Shown here: in pieces, positions 1-8,501 of the stretch
How the letters are laid out: the number at the start of each line of letters is the position of its first letter
Position numbering within the stretch: position 1 is the stretch's first letter
From: Pseudomonas wuhanensis
Lineage (GTDB): Bacteria > Pseudomonadota > Gammaproteobacteria > Pseudomonadales > Pseudomonadaceae
DNA length: 64,000 nucleotides
Direction: 5' to 3'
Assembly: GCF_030687395.1 (NCBI RefSeq)
Contig: NZ_CP117430.1
Span: 1,612,001 to 1,676,000 of the forward strand
Program-made: the position numbers and the translations under genes
Notes under the pieces: generated by a model
Database searches by the model: none
What the model saw: the letters and a program-made list of their open reading frames with translations, nothing else
Told to the model about the DNA's origin: nothing

Positions 1-378
1 GTACATGGCAATGATTTTGTCGTCGAAGCCCGTGAACCGACGCTCATGCTTGGGGATCAGCATTGGCGCGAAGCTGCCATCGCGATCCCGAGGAATGTCC
101 AGACGCAGCGGGCCATCATCGGTCAGCACGGTCTTGCTGCTTTTGCCGTTGCGCTGGTTACTCGACTCCTCAGGGCGCTCCGCGCCCTGAGGGTAGCCAA
201 GGTGGTGACCCAGCTCCGCGCCAAGGGCTCGCTCGATAAGCGCCTTTTTGAACGCCATGGATGCGTCCTGAATCGCCTCGGCGCTCATTGGGCCTTTAAC
301 GAACTGATCGATCAGCTCCTTCGGAATCGAAGGAAGCTGGGTTTTGGCCTCCGAGGCCGGTTTCTTTTTGGTCGGCAT
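1..378 (-). CDS. IS256-family transposase, N-terminal part (cut by window edge)
   Basis: The minus strand gives 126 codons open to the edge, starting with ATG at 378. The product begins MPTKKKPASEAK and continues with GPMSAEAIQD, ALIERALGAELGHHLGY and PLRLDIPRDRDGSFAP. This is the N-terminal pattern of IS256-family (mutator-type) DDE transposases, which are about 400 residues long. The catalytic residues lie beyond the window, so activity cannot be judged. The start lies just inside the inverted repeat of the element, as expected for this family. Confidence 0.88.
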   Translation of the reverse strand, partial: MPTKKKPASEAKTQLPSIPKELIDQFVKGPMSAEAIQDASMAFKKALIERALGAELGHHLGYPQGAERPEESSNQRNGKSSKTVLTDDGPLRLDIPRDRDGSFAPMLIPKHERRFTGFDDKIIAMY

Positions 379-430
379 ACATGCTCCTTTTCAACATGTT
401 ATGCCCGAACACAAAATTTCTGACAGTCCC
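1..430 (-). mobile_element. IS256-family insertion sequence, 5' end only
   Basis: The transposase start is followed, going outward, by a terminal-repeat-like stretch. On the minus strand it reads GGGACTGTCAGAAATTTTG from about position 430, a typical IS256-family end in Pseudomonas. The other end and the target duplication are outside the window, so the exact border is an estimate. Confidence 0.7.
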
Positions 431-796
431 TCCGAGCGCCATTACACACGATCCAGAATGAATGTTTAACGACACCCTGTGTTACGTCCTAAAGCCCACG
501 AAACCTTGCGCCGTTGCCTACGCCTGCGCCAGAATCCGCCGGCTTGTGTGCCTTGGGGCCGGTCGGTAACTTGATTCGCATCACTGATTCCCAGTGATCG
601 GGTTTAGCAGCCCGTGGTTAACCTAAGGTCGTACGCGCACTATCAGTCAGGCTCCATGCCTGCATTTGATGGCGGCTGTACGCAGGGCGCTTCGGCGCGC
701 CGGCTTCCTTAGGTTCCCCGGTCTGCTAACCTGCGTTCAGCTGTCACCCCTTCTTTTAGCAGAGAAGAGGTTCCAGCATTATTTTGGAACCTGAAA
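431..796 (+). other. Gene-free leader region upstream of the DUF6124 gene
   Basis: There are 366 bases without a convincing open frame. The stretch contains short dyads, such as a GATTCCCAGTGATCGGG block near 587-603 and CTTCGGCGCGCCGG near 690-703, and ends in a TTTAGCAGAGAAGAGG block shortly before the downstream start codon. From memory, similar long leaders precede DUF6124 genes in fluorescent pseudomonads. Function unknown; it could hold a promoter plus a structured 5' UTR. Confidence 0.35.
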
Positions 797-1159
797 ATGA
801 TAAAGCCTACGCCTAACCCGCCGGTCACCGACCCGGTCTCCCCCTACGAATCCCTCGATTCCAGAAAACTCAACGAAGCCGCCGAACGCGCCCTCGACCA
901 TTACCTCAACCCGGCGGCCACGGTCATGGCCACACCCTACCAACCCAACAACCTGTACTTGGCCAACCCGGCGGCCGCCACCGAGCCGATGCTGGTCAAC
1001 GCCAGCGAAACCCTGGGCTCGGCCACCGTCATGCTCAACGACTTCGCGGCTTTGCTTGAAGGCACTCACCGCAAAACCTTGCTGGGCATCGCTCAGGTCG
1101 TGATGCTGGCCGAACTGGCGGTCAATCAGGTGCTGGACAAGGTAGTGCCGACTGAGTAA
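797..1159 (+). CDS. DUF6124 family protein
   Basis: The product has 120 residues. Its N-terminal MIKPTPNPP followed by SPYESLDSRKLNEAAERALDHYLNP is the hallmark of DUF6124, a small protein family common in fluorescent pseudomonads. The C-terminal half (about residues 78-118) is a predicted helical segment, ASETLGSATVMLNDFA then LLGIAQVVMLAELAVNQVLD. No signal peptide or catalytic motif is seen. Function is unknown. No clear ribosome-binding site precedes the ATG, which is unusual and makes the long leader of more interest. It is a single gene between an IS element and mgsA. Confidence 0.8.
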   Translation: MIKPTPNPPVTDPVSPYESLDSRKLNEAAERALDHYLNPAATVMATPYQPNNLYLANPAAATEPMLVNASETLGSATVMLNDFAALLEGTHRKTLLGIAQVVMLAELAVNQVLDKVVPTE

Positions 1160-1215
1160 TTCCCCGAGGATTGGGTATGCTGCTCACTTAAACGCACTCT
1201 TGGTCATGCCTACCT

Positions 1216-1331
1216 TTGTGGCGAGCGAGCTTGCTCGCGCTGGGCTGCGTAGCGGCCCCAAAAATCTGACAACCTGCCAATTTTTGTGAGTGCTGCACAC
1301 TCAAGCGGGAGCAAGCTCCCTCGCCACAGGT
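1216..1331. repeat. REP pair (GTGGCGAG...GCTTGCTC type)
   Basis: Two inverted hairpin units, TGTGGCGAGCGAGCTTGCTCGCGC and the reverse complement of a GAGGGAGCTTGCTCCCGC unit ending in CTCGCCACAGG, face each other across about 65 bases. This REPIN-like arrangement lies between the convergent DUF6124 gene and mgsA. Confidence 0.85.
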
Positions 1332-1364
1332 TTCTCTGACCTGAGCGAGCCTGCTGCCACAGCT

Positions 1365-1829
1365 TTACCCACGCCCCTGCAGATAGGTCGCGTAATCCGG
1401 GATGCGGTGTTCGTGAGCCTGATCCATCAACGGGCTGCTGAGCAGGTAGTCGGCGCTGCATTCGTTGCAGGCCACGGGGATGTTCCACACCGCCGCGACC
1501 CGCAGTAATGCCTTGATGTCCGGGTCGTGGGGTTGCGGTTCGAACGGGTCCCAGAAGAACACCAGCATGTCGACCCGCTGCTCGGCGATTTGCGCGCCGA
1601 GTTGCTGGTCGCCGCCCAGTGGACCGCTGATCATGCTTTCCACCGGCAGGTCGAGGCGTTGTTGCAACAACAACCCCGTGGTGCCGGTGGCGACCAGTTC
1701 ATGCTGCGCGAGCTTGTCTTTCTGCCGCTCGGCCCAGTCCAGCAAAAATATTTTGCAGTGGTCGTGGGCAACCAGGGCGATACGCTTGCGCGCCGCCAGG
1801 GTTTTTTGCGTAAAGCTGATACCGATCAT
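1365..1829 (-). CDS. mgsA: Methylglyoxal synthase
   Basis: The enzyme converts dihydroxyacetone phosphate to methylglyoxal and phosphate in the cytoplasm, a bypass of lower glycolysis. The 154-residue product contains RKRIALVAHDHCK (His22), VATGTTGLLL, SGPLGGDQQLGA (Asp74) and FFWDPFEPQPHDPDIKALLR (His101, Asp104). These match the substrate-binding and catalytic residues of the E. coli enzyme (His19, Asp71, His98, Asp101). The ATG at 1829 is chosen because CTGGAGAAG sits just upstream and the homologous N-terminus starts here; a longer frame upstream is not family-like. It lies 73 bases after gap on the same strand, so the two may be cotranscribed. Confidence 0.93.
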   Translation of the reverse strand: MIGISFTQKTLAARKRIALVAHDHCKIFLLDWAERQKDKLAQHELVATGTTGLLLQQRLDLPVESMISGPLGGDQQLGAQIAEQRVDMLVFFWDPFEPQPHDPDIKALLRVAAVWNIPVACNECSADYLLSSPLMDQAHEHRIPDYATYLQGRG

Positions 1830-1902
1830 CGCTTGCTTCTCCAGACGAGAATGCGCCTGCGACGACGCATTTAGGGCCGCGTCGACACAGGTGTCGGGCT
1901 GT

Positions 1903-2904
1903 TTATTCTGCGTTGCAGAGCGCCAGGCAGTTATCGAGCATGCGGTTGGAGAAGCCCCACTCGTTGTCGTACCAAGCCAGCACTTTGAGCAGCTTGCCGC
2001 TGGACTTGGTGTGGTTGGCATCGAAGATCGAGGACAGCGGGTTGTGGTTGAAGTCGCTGGAAACCAGCGGCAGGGTGTTGTAACCCAGAATCTTCGAGTG
2101 CTGGCTGGCTTGTTTGAGCATCGCGTTGACTTCATCGGCCGATGCTTCACGCTTGAGCTGCACGGTCAGGTCCACCAGCGACACGTTGATCACTGGAACA
2201 CGCACCGCCATACCGGTCAGTTTGCCCGCCAGTTCCGGCAGCACCAGGCCTACCGCTTCAGCGGCCCCGGTCTTGCTCGGGATCATGTTCTGGGTGGCGG
2301 AACGGGCGCGGTACGGGTCGGTGTGGTAGACGTCGGTGAGGTTCTGGTCGTTGGTGTAGGCGTGGATGGTGGTCATCAGACCGCTTTCGATGCCCAGTTC
2401 GCGGTGCAGCACCTGGGCCACCGGGGCCAGGCAGTTGGTGGTGCACGAGGCGTTGGAGATGATCTGGTGCGACTGGCGCAGAATGTCGTGGTTAACCCCA
2501 TAAACCACGGTGGCGTCGGCGCCTTTGGCCGGGGCCGAGATAATCACTTTGCGCGCGCCGGCCGTAATATGCGCGGCGGCTTTGGCCCGGTCGGTGAACA
2601 GGCCGGTGCATTCGAACACGACGTCGACCTTCTCCGCGGCCCAAGGCAGCTCGGCCGGGTTGCGAATGGCGCTGACCGAAATGCGGTCGCCGTTGACGGT
2701 TAGACTTTCCTGATCGTGCTGGACTTCGGCATCGAATGTGCCGTGAACGGTGTCGTATTTGAGCAGGTGAGCATTCATTGAGCTGTCGCCCAGGTCGTTG
2801 ATCGCAACGATCTGCAGATCCTGACGATAGCCTTGGGTATACAGTGCGCGCAGGACATTACGGCCGATACGGCCAAAACCATTGATTGCGATTCGAAGAG
2901 TCAT
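1903..2904 (-). CDS. gap: Type I glyceraldehyde-3-phosphate dehydrogenase
   Basis: This enzyme catalyses NAD-dependent oxidation and phosphorylation of glyceraldehyde 3-phosphate to 1,3-bisphosphoglycerate, the step that takes up the triose made by the Entner-Doudoroff aldolase. The 333 residues begin with the Rossmann motif [18 protein letters not shown] and contain the catalytic-cysteine motif [13 protein letters not shown] (around residues 148-160). The length is normal. It is transcribed divergently from edd across a 219-base gap holding two HexR-like boxes, which is the arrangement of the HexR-controlled gap-1/edd region of Pseudomonas. No strong Shine-Dalgarno sequence is visible before the ATG at 2904. 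Confidence 0.96.
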   Translation of the reverse strand: MTLRIAINGFGRIGRNVLRALYTQGYRQDLQIVAINDLGDSSMNAHLLKYDTVHGTFDAEVQHDQESLTVNGDRISVSAIRNPAELPWAAEKVDVVFECTGLFTDRAKAAAHITAGARKVIISAPAKGADATVVYGVNHDILRQSHQIISNASCTTNCLAPVAQVLHRELGIESGLMTTIHAYTNDQNLTDVYHTDPYRARSATQNMIPSKTGAAEAVGLVLPELAGKLTGMAVRVPVINVSLVDLTVQLKREASADEVNAMLKQASQHSKILGYNTLPLVSSDFNHNPLSSIFDANHTKSSGKLLKVLAWYDNEWGFSNRMLDNCLALCNAE

Positions 2905-2926
2905 TTATAGCGCCGCCGTCGTTTTG

Positions 2927-2941
2927 TTGTTGGAATTACAA
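2927..2941. promoter_or_regulatory. HexR box upstream of gap
   Basis: TTGT-N7-ACAA (half-sites 2927-2930 and 2938-2941) matches the published HexR consensus TTGT-N7/8-ACAA of Pseudomonas. It lies 23 bases upstream of the gap start codon. Confidence 0.72.
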
Positions 2942-2988
2942 GATTATTCGCAAAAAAATAGAAAACAAGCCTTTTTAGTGGCAATATT

Positions 2989-3003
2989 TTGTTTTATCTA
3001 CAA
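2989..3003. promoter_or_regulatory. HexR box upstream of edd
   Basis: A second TTGT-N7-ACAA (2989-2992 and 3000-3003) lies nearer the edd side of the divergent gap. Two boxes in one 219-base gap suggest that each promoter has its own operator. Confidence 0.72.
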
Positions 3004-3123
3004 CGAGTGACCTGAATCAACTGGTCCGAATGATCAAGAAAGCCGTCTGTCATCCCGATCACAACGGCGTTTGATCAGCATAGACAATCAGGTCGCCACA
3101 TCCGTTAGCCTGGAGTTCTACAC

Positions 3124-4950
3124 ATGCATCCCCGCGTCCTTGAGGTCACCGAACGGCTTATCGCCCGCAGCCGCGCCACGCGTGAGGCTTACCTTGCATT
3201 GATCCGCGGCGCGGCCAGCGACGGCCCGATGCGCGGCAAGCTGCAATGCGCCAACTTCGCCCATGGCGTGGCCGGGTGTGGCAGCGACGACAAGCACAGC
3301 CTGCGGATGATGAACTCCGCCAACATCGCCATAGTTTCGTCATATAACGACATGCTCTCGGCGCACCAGCCGTACGAAGTCTTCCCGGAACAGATCAAAA
3401 AAGCCCTGCGCGAAATTGGCTCCGTCGGCCAGTTCGCCGGTGGCACCCCTGCGATGTGCGATGGCGTGACCCAGGGCGAGCCAGGCATGGAACTGAGCCT
3501 GCCGAGCCGCGAAGTGATCGCGCTGTCCACCGCTGTAGCGCTGTCCCACAACATGTTCGACGGCGCGCTGATGCTCGGCATCTGCGACAAGATCGTGCCG
3601 GGCCTGATGATGGGCGCGTTGCGTTTCGGTCATCTGCCGACGATTTTCGTGCCGGGCGGGCCGATGGTGTCGGGCATTTCCAACAAGCAGAAAGCCGATG
3701 TGCGTCAGCGCTACGCCGAAGGCAAGGCGACCCGCGAAGAGCTGCTGGAATCGGAGATGAAGTCCTATCACAGCCCTGGCACCTGCACCTTCTACGGCAC
3801 CGCCAACACCAACCAGTTGCTGATGGAGGTCATGGGCCTGCACTTGCCAGGCGCCTCTTTCGTCAACCCGAACACCCCGTTGCGCGATGCCCTGACCCGC
3901 GAAGCGGCGCACCAGGTCACCCGCCTGACCAAGCAGAACGGCGACTTCATGCCGATCGGCGAAATCGTCGACGAGCGTTCGCTGGTCAACTCCATCGTGG
4001 CCCTGCACGCCACCGGCGGTTCGACCAACCACACCCTGCACATGCCGGCCATCGCCATGGCTGCGGGCATCCAGTTGACCTGGCAGGACATGGCCGACCT
4101 CTCCGAGGTGGTGCCGACCCTGAGCCACGTGTACCCGAACGGTAAAGCCGACATCAACCACTTCCAGGCGGCGGGTGGCATGTCGTTCCTGATCCGCGAA
4201 TTGCTGGAAGCCGGCCTGCTTCACGAAAACGTCAACACGGTGCTGGGTCACGGCCTGAGCCGCTACACCATGGAACCGTTCCTCGAAAACGGCGAACTGG
4301 TCTGGCGCGAAGGCCCGATCGAAAGCCTCGACGAAACCATCCTGCGTCCAGTCGCGCGTGCGTTCTCGCCAGAGGGCGGCTTGCGGGTGATGGAAGGCAA
4401 CCTCGGCCGTGGCGTGATGAAAGTCTCGGCGGTTGCGCTGGAAAACCAGGTCGTCGAAGCCCCGGCCATGGTATTCCAGGATCAGCAGGACCTGGCCGAC
4501 GCGTTCAAGGCCGGTTTGCTCGAGAAGGATTTTGTCGCCGTGATGCGCTTCCAGGGCCCGCGCTCCAACGGCATGCCGGAACTGCACAAGATGACGCCGT
4601 TCCTCGGCGTGCTGCAGGATCGCGGTTTCAAAGTCGCGTTGGTGACTGACGGGCGTATGTCCGGCGCCTCGGGGAAAATCCCGGCGGCGATCCACGTCAG
4701 CCCCGAAGCTTATGTGGGCGGCGCTTTGGCGCGGGTGCAAGAGGGCGATATCATCCGCGTCGATGGCGTGAAAGGCACCCTGGAGCTTAAGGTGGACGCC
4801 GAAGAATTCGCAGCGCGTGAACCTGCCAAGGGCCTGTTGGGCAACAACATTGGCAGCGGTCGCGAACTGTTTGGTTTCATGCGCATGGCCTTCAGCTCCG
4901 CAGAGCAGGGCGCCAGCGCCTTTACTTCTGCCCTGGAGACGCTTAATTGA
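3124..4950 (+). CDS. edd: 6-phosphogluconate dehydratase (Entner-Doudoroff)
   Basis: The enzyme dehydrates 6-phosphogluconate to 2-keto-3-deoxy-6-phosphogluconate. The 608-residue length is standard for Edd and distinguishes it from IlvD-type dehydratases. IlvD/Edd family signatures are present: [69 protein letters not shown] and [16 protein letters not shown]. The cysteines in AMCDG and GTCTF are the expected iron-sulphur ligands. It heads the edd-glk-gltR-gtrS series, overlaps glk by 4 bases, and is likely repressed by HexR. Confidence 0.97.
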   Translation: MHPRVLEVTERLIARSRATREAYLALIRGAASDGPMRGKLQCANFAHGVAGCGSDDKHSLRMMNSANIAIVSSYNDMLSAHQPYEVFPEQIKKALREIGSVGQFAGGTPAMCDGVTQGEPGMELSLPSREVIALSTAVALSHNMFDGALMLGICDKIVPGLMMGALRFGHLPTIFVPGGPMVSGISNKQKADVRQRYAEGKATREELLESEMKSYHSPGTCTFYGTANTNQLLMEVMGLHLPGASFVNPNTPLRDALTREAAHQVTRLTKQNGDFMPIGEIVDERSLVNSIVALHATGGSTNHTLHMPAIAMAAGIQLTWQDMADLSEVVPTLSHVYPNGKADINHFQAAGGMSFLIRELLEAGLLHENVNTVLGHGLSRYTMEPFLENGELVWREGPIESLDETILRPVARAFSPEGGLRVMEGNLGRGVMKVSAVALENQVVEAPAMVFQDQQDLADAFKAGLLEKDFVAVMRFQGPRSNGMPELHKMTPFLGVLQDRGFKVALVTDGRMSGASGKIPAAIHVSPEAYVGGALARVQEGDIIRVDGVKGTLELKVDAEEFAAREPAKGLLGNNIGSGRELFGFMRMAFSSAEQGASAFTSALETLN

Positions 4951-5897
4951 AACTGGCTTTGGTCGGTGACATCGGTGGCACCAACGCACGTTTCGCGTTG
5001 TGGAAAAACCAGCAGCTGGAATCGGTCCAGGTGCTGGCGACGGCAGACCACGCCAGCCCGGAAGAGGCGATTGCCATCTACTTGAGCGGGCTCGGCCTGG
5101 CGCCGGGTTCGATCGGTTCTGTGTGCTTGTCGGTGGCAGGCCCCGTGAGCGGTGATGAATTCAAGTTCACCAACAATCACTGGCGGCTCAGTCGCAAGGG
5201 TTTCTGCAAGGCCTTGCAGGTGGATCAACTGCTGTTGATCAACGATTTCTCGGCGATGGCCCTGGGCATGACCCGCTTGCAGCCGGGCGAGTTCCGGGTG
5301 GTCTGCGAAGGCACGCCGGAACCGTTGCGGCCGGCGGTGGTGATCGGTCCGGGCACTGGCCTGGGCGTGGGCACGTTGCTCGATCTGGGCGAGGGTCGTT
5401 TTGCCCCGCTGCCGGGGGAGGGCGGTCACGTCGACCTGCCGCTGAGCAGCCCGCGGGAAACCCAGCTGTGGCAACACATCTACAACGAGATCGGCCATGT
5501 CAGCGCTGAAACGGCATTGAGCGGCAGTGGTTTGCCGCGAGTCTACCGGGCGATCTGCGCGGTGGACGGTCACACGCCTGTGCTCGACACACCTGAAGCG
5601 ATCACGGCGGCCGGGCTGGCGGGGGATCCGATTGCCATGGAAGTGCTCGAGCAGTTCAGTTGCTGGCTCGGTCGCGTGGCCGGCAACAATGTGCTGACCA
5701 CCGGAGCGCGCGGTGGCGTTTACATCGTTGGCGGAGTGATTCCACGGTTTGCCGATTTCTTCATCAAAAGCGGTTTCGCCCGGTGCTTTGCCGACAAGGG
5801 TTGCATGAGCGATTACTTCAAGGGCATTCCGGTGTGGCTGGTGACAGCGCCGTATTCCGGCCTTGTTGGCGCGGGTGTGGCGCTCGATCAGGCTTGA
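4947..5897 (+). CDS. glk: Glucokinase
   Basis: ATP-dependent phosphorylation of cytoplasmic glucose to glucose 6-phosphate, feeding Zwf. The 316 residues contain the N-terminal phosphate-binding motif [26 protein letters not shown], the adenosine-binding stretch [16 protein letters not shown] and [12 protein letters not shown], as in the E. coli Glk family rather than ROK kinases. The start is TTG at 4947, inside the edd stop (TTGA overlap), preceded by CTGGAG at a suitable distance. The overlap points to translational coupling with edd. Confidence 0.95.
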   Translation: MKLALVGDIGGTNARFALWKNQQLESVQVLATADHASPEEAIAIYLSGLGLAPGSIGSVCLSVAGPVSGDEFKFTNNHWRLSRKGFCKALQVDQLLLINDFSAMALGMTRLQPGEFRVVCEGTPEPLRPAVVIGPGTGLGVGTLLDLGEGRFAPLPGEGGHVDLPLSSPRETQLWQHIYNEIGHVSAETALSGSGLPRVYRAICAVDGHTPVLDTPEAITAAGLAGDPIAMEVLEQFSCWLGRVAGNNVLTTGARGGVYIVGGVIPRFADFFIKSGFARCFADKGCMSDYFKGIPVWLVTAPYSGLVGAGVALDQA

Positions 5898-5911
5898 AAC
5901 CGCGTCGCCTT

Positions 5912-5998
5912 TATCGCGGGCAAGCCACGCTCCCACAGGATTACCTACATCTGAAAATGTGCGCATAACCTTGTGGGAGCGGGCTTGCCCGCGATGAG
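5912..5998. repeat. REP pair (GTGGGAGCGGGCTTGCCCGC type)
   Basis: Two inverted hairpin units (ATCGCGGGCAAGCC... and ...GAGCGGGCTTGCCCGCGAT) sit between glk and gltR. The unit is the most common repeat in this window. Confidence 0.88.
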
Positions 5999-6053
5999 GC
6001 CCTCACCGACAACATAGATCTTTGAACGATCAGGCATAATCCTCCCCAACACA

Positions 6054-6061
6054 AACAACAA
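6054..6061 (+). promoter_or_regulatory. Crc/Hfq-type A-rich motif at gltR
   Basis: AACAACAA directly before the AAGGA ribosome-binding region of gltR fits the AANAANAA target motif of Hfq/Crc catabolite repression in Pseudomonas. Confidence 0.55.
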
Positions 6062-6073
6062 GGACGCCGCCCC

Positions 6074-6805
6074 GTGAGCTCAGTCAACAAGTCGATTTTG
6101 TTGGTCGATGACGATCAAGAGATACGCGAGTTGCTGGACACCTACCTGACCCGCGCCGGTTTCCAGGTCCGCACCACGCCTGATGGTGCCGGTTTTCGTC
6201 AGGCCCTGAACGAGGCACCTAGCGACCTGGTGATTCTCGATGTGATGCTGCCGGACGAAGACGGTTTCAGCCTCTGCCGCTGGATCCGCCAGCACCCGCG
6301 CCAGGCCCATGTGCCGATCATCATGCTCACCGCCAGCTCCGACGAGGCCGACCGCGTCATCGGTCTGGAACTGGGCGCCGACGACTACCTTGGCAAACCC
6401 TTCAGCCCCCGTGAGTTGCAGGCGCGCATCAAAGCCTTGTTGCGCCGCGCGCAGTTCGGTCAGGAACGTTCCGGCGGTGAAGTGCTGGCCTTCGATGATT
6501 GGCGGCTGGACATGGTCAGCCATCGGCTGTTCCACATCGACGGCGAGGAAGTGATTCTCTCCGGCGCCGATTTCGCCCTGCTGAAACTGTTCCTCGATCA
6601 CCCTCAGGAAATCCTCGATCGCGACACCATCGGCAACGCCACCCGTGGCCGTGACCTGATGCCGCTCGATCGTATCGTCGACATGGCGGTCAGCCGTTTG
6701 CGGCAGCGCCTGCGCGACACCGAAAAACCGCCGCGGCTGATTCGGACCGTGCGTGGCAGTGGCTACCAATTGGCAGCCAACGTGGTTGCCAGCAATGGTC
6801 ATTGA
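6074..6805 (+). CDS. gltR: Glucose-responsive OmpR-type response regulator GltR
   Basis: The 243-residue protein has an N-terminal receiver domain (SILLVDDDQEIREL; phosphoacceptor Asp56 in LVILDVMLPDEDG; conserved Lys in GKPFSPREL). A C-terminal winged helix (about 140-235) ends RLIRTVRGSGYQL. By position between glk and the gts genes it is GltR, regulator of glucose uptake genes. The start is GTG at 6074 behind AAGGA. The 3' end overlaps the sensor kinase gene, so regulator and sensor are likely cotranslated. Confidence 0.92.
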   Translation: MSSVNKSILLVDDDQEIRELLDTYLTRAGFQVRTTPDGAGFRQALNEAPSDLVILDVMLPDEDGFSLCRWIRQHPRQAHVPIIMLTASSDEADRVIGLELGADDYLGKPFSPRELQARIKALLRRAQFGQERSGGEVLAFDDWRLDMVSHRLFHIDGEEVILSGADFALLKLFLDHPQEILDRDTIGNATRGRDLMPLDRIVDMAVSRLRQRLRDTEKPPRLIRTVRGSGYQLAANVVASNGH

Positions 6806-8264
6806 GTTCCTGCGCAAGCTCGCCGGGCGTGTGCCGGTGCCGCGCTCGCTGCTCGGGCGCATGTTGCTGCTAACCCTGTTGGCGGTGCTGTTCGCCCAGA
6901 CGCTGTCGAGCGTGATCTGGGTCTCGCAATTGCGCGCCACGCAGCTCGAAGGCCTGGTCACCAGCGCCCGCAGCCTCGCCCATTCGATGACGGCCAGCGT
7001 CAGTTATTTCCGCTCGTTGCCGGTGGCGTTTCGGCCGCTGGTGCTCGATCAGTTACGCAGCATGGGCGGCACCCGGTTTGTGGTGACGCTCAACGACAAA
7101 CCCTTAGGGATGGAAGTGCTGCCGATCACCCCGCGCAAAGAAGCGGTGCTCAAAGCGGTGGGCGAAGTGTTGCGCGAGTCGCTGGGGCAGGACATCGATA
7201 TCTCGGTGACCTTCGTCAGCCCCGAAGACCTGCGGATTTTCAATGGTGGCTTGAAGCTCGATGAGTTGCCGCGTTCCTGGGCGCATTACGCGTTGACCCT
7301 GGAGCCGGTAAACCCGCCGGTGCTGGTCACGCAAATCCAGATGGCGCCGGGCGAATGGCTGTACATCGCCTCGCTGTTGCCCGAGCCCTACACCAGCCTT
7401 GAAGAACAAGGCCTGCCGGCGCAGCAGGTCTGGTTCATCGTGCTCACCAGCGGCTTCTTGCTGCTGTTCATCGGCCTGCTGGTGCACTGGCAGAGTCGGC
7501 CGCTCAAGCGATTGGCGCGGGCGGCGCGGGACATGTCCCTGGGCGCTGAAGTCGAACCGGTGGCCGAAGGCGGCGGCAGTGAAGTGGTGGAAGTCGGTCG
7601 CGCGTTCAATGCGATGCGCGAGCGGATCAGCCGTTACCTGACCGAGCGCAGCCAGTTGTTCAGCGCGATTTCCCACGATTTGCGCACGCCGATCACCCGG
7701 TTGCGACTGCGGGTGGAATTGCTCGAAGACGAAAAGCTGCAAGCCAAATTCGGTCGCGATCTGGATGAGCTGGAGTTGCTGGTCAAGGGCGCGTTGCAAT
7801 GCGTGAAAGACACCGACATCCACGAAAACATCGAGCCGGTAGACCTCAATCATGTGCTCGACTGTCTGGTGGAACCGTATCTGGCGCCCAATGGCAATGG
7901 CCGCGTGACCCAACATGGCCGGGCGTTGGCGCCGTATCCCGGCAAACCGTTGGCGCTCAAGCGTTGCATTGGAAACCTGATCGACAACGCCTTGAAATAT
8001 GGGCAGAACGCACATCTGCACATCGATGACGACGAGAGCGCGTTTGTCCTGCATGTCGACGATGAGGGGCCGGGCGTGCCTGAACAGCGGTTGGAGCAGG
8101 TGTTCGAGCCGCACTTTCGCTTGGCCGGACAGCAGCAGGGTTATGGCTTGGGGCTGGGGATTGCGCGCAACATTGCCCACAGCCATGGCGGTGAAGTCAG
8201 CCTGCAAAACCTGCGTGAAGGCGGGTTGCGGGTGACGTTGCAGTTGCCGCGTAGTGTTGATTAG
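6795..8264 (+). CDS. gtrS: Sensor histidine kinase partner of GltR (GtrS/GltS)
   Basis: Inner-membrane two-component sensor. I use ATG at 6795, which overlaps gltR by 11 bases and gives 489 residues; an in-frame ATG at 6753 would add 14 unlikely residues. Order: transmembrane helix (about 22-44), a periplasmic region of roughly 165 residues, a second helix (LTSGFLLLFIGLLVHW, about 217-232), HAMP, H box AISHDLRTPITRL (His294), N box NLIDNALKYGQ, and G boxes DEGPGVP and GLGLGIARNIAHSHGG. The P. aeruginosa GtrS periplasmic domain is reported to sense 2-ketogluconate; that ligand is assumed here by homology. Confidence 0.9.
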   Translation: MVIEFLRKLAGRVPVPRSLLGRMLLLTLLAVLFAQTLSSVIWVSQLRATQLEGLVTSARSLAHSMTASVSYFRSLPVAFRPLVLDQLRSMGGTRFVVTLNDKPLGMEVLPITPRKEAVLKAVGEVLRESLGQDIDISVTFVSPEDLRIFNGGLKLDELPRSWAHYALTLEPVNPPVLVTQIQMAPGEWLYIASLLPEPYTSLEEQGLPAQQVWFIVLTSGFLLLFIGLLVHWQSRPLKRLARAARDMSLGAEVEPVAEGGGSEVVEVGRAFNAMRERISRYLTERSQLFSAISHDLRTPITRLRLRVELLEDEKLQAKFGRDLDELELLVKGALQCVKDTDIHENIEPVDLNHVLDCLVEPYLAPNGNGRVTQHGRALAPYPGKPLALKRCIGNLIDNALKYGQNAHLHIDDDESAFVLHVDDEGPGVPEQRLEQVFEPHFRLAGQQQGYGLGLGIARNIAHSHGGEVSLQNLREGGLRVTLQLPRSVD

Positions 8265-8283
8265 CGGCACCGCGTTATCGTTC

Positions 8284-8367
8284 ATCGCGGGCAAGCCCGC
8301 TCCCACAGGATTGCCTACATTTTCAAGGTATGTGCATAACCTTGTGGGAGCGGGCTTGCCCGCGATG
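8284..8367. repeat. REP pair
   Basis: ATCGCGGGCAAGCCCGCTCC and its inverted partner face each other across about 35 bases, downstream of gtrS. Confidence 0.88.
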
Positions 8368-8400
8368 GCGTCAGATCAATCAACGCATGCCTGAAGGAAA

Positions 8401-8465
8401 ATGTCACAACTCGGTGACATAACTCGCCCCCTTCGTTACCTGCCCGCCACCGCCCGTTGTTTAGA
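8401..8465 (+). promoter_or_regulatory. Conserved promoter block upstream of the AGE-family gene
   Basis: The block GGTGACAT-N13-CGTTACCTGC-N14-TGTTTAGA (8413-8465) recurs with identical spacing before gtsA (9768-9820). Here it is preceded by a perfect dyad ATGTCAC-N6-GTGACAT (8401-8420). TTTAGACT could serve as a -10 region. Candidate operator for GltR or another sugar regulator; assignment is inference. Confidence 0.6.
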
Positions 8466-8479
8466 CTGGTCCCAGTCAT

Positions 8480-8487
8480 AACAACAA
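8480..8487 (+). promoter_or_regulatory. Crc/Hfq-type A-rich motif at the AGE-family gene
   Basis: AACAACAA runs into the A-rich AAAAAAAGGT ribosome-binding region, 15 bases before the ATG at 8502. It fits the AANAANAA consensus. Confidence 0.55.
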
Positions 8488-8501
8488 AAAAAGGTACTCC
8501 C

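Noticed and set aside
785..811. GGAACC before the DUF6124 gene as a second Hrp box
   Set aside because: No CCACNNA at 15-17 bases downstream.
1216..1331. Rho-independent terminator between the DUF6124 gene and mgsA
   Set aside because: The hairpins are REP units without T-runs.
3340..4989. Long antisense frame over edd and similar long frames over gtsD, oprB, fadD1 and fadD2
   Set aside because: Mirror frames of high-GC genes with arginine/histidine-rich, low-complexity products and no initiation signals.
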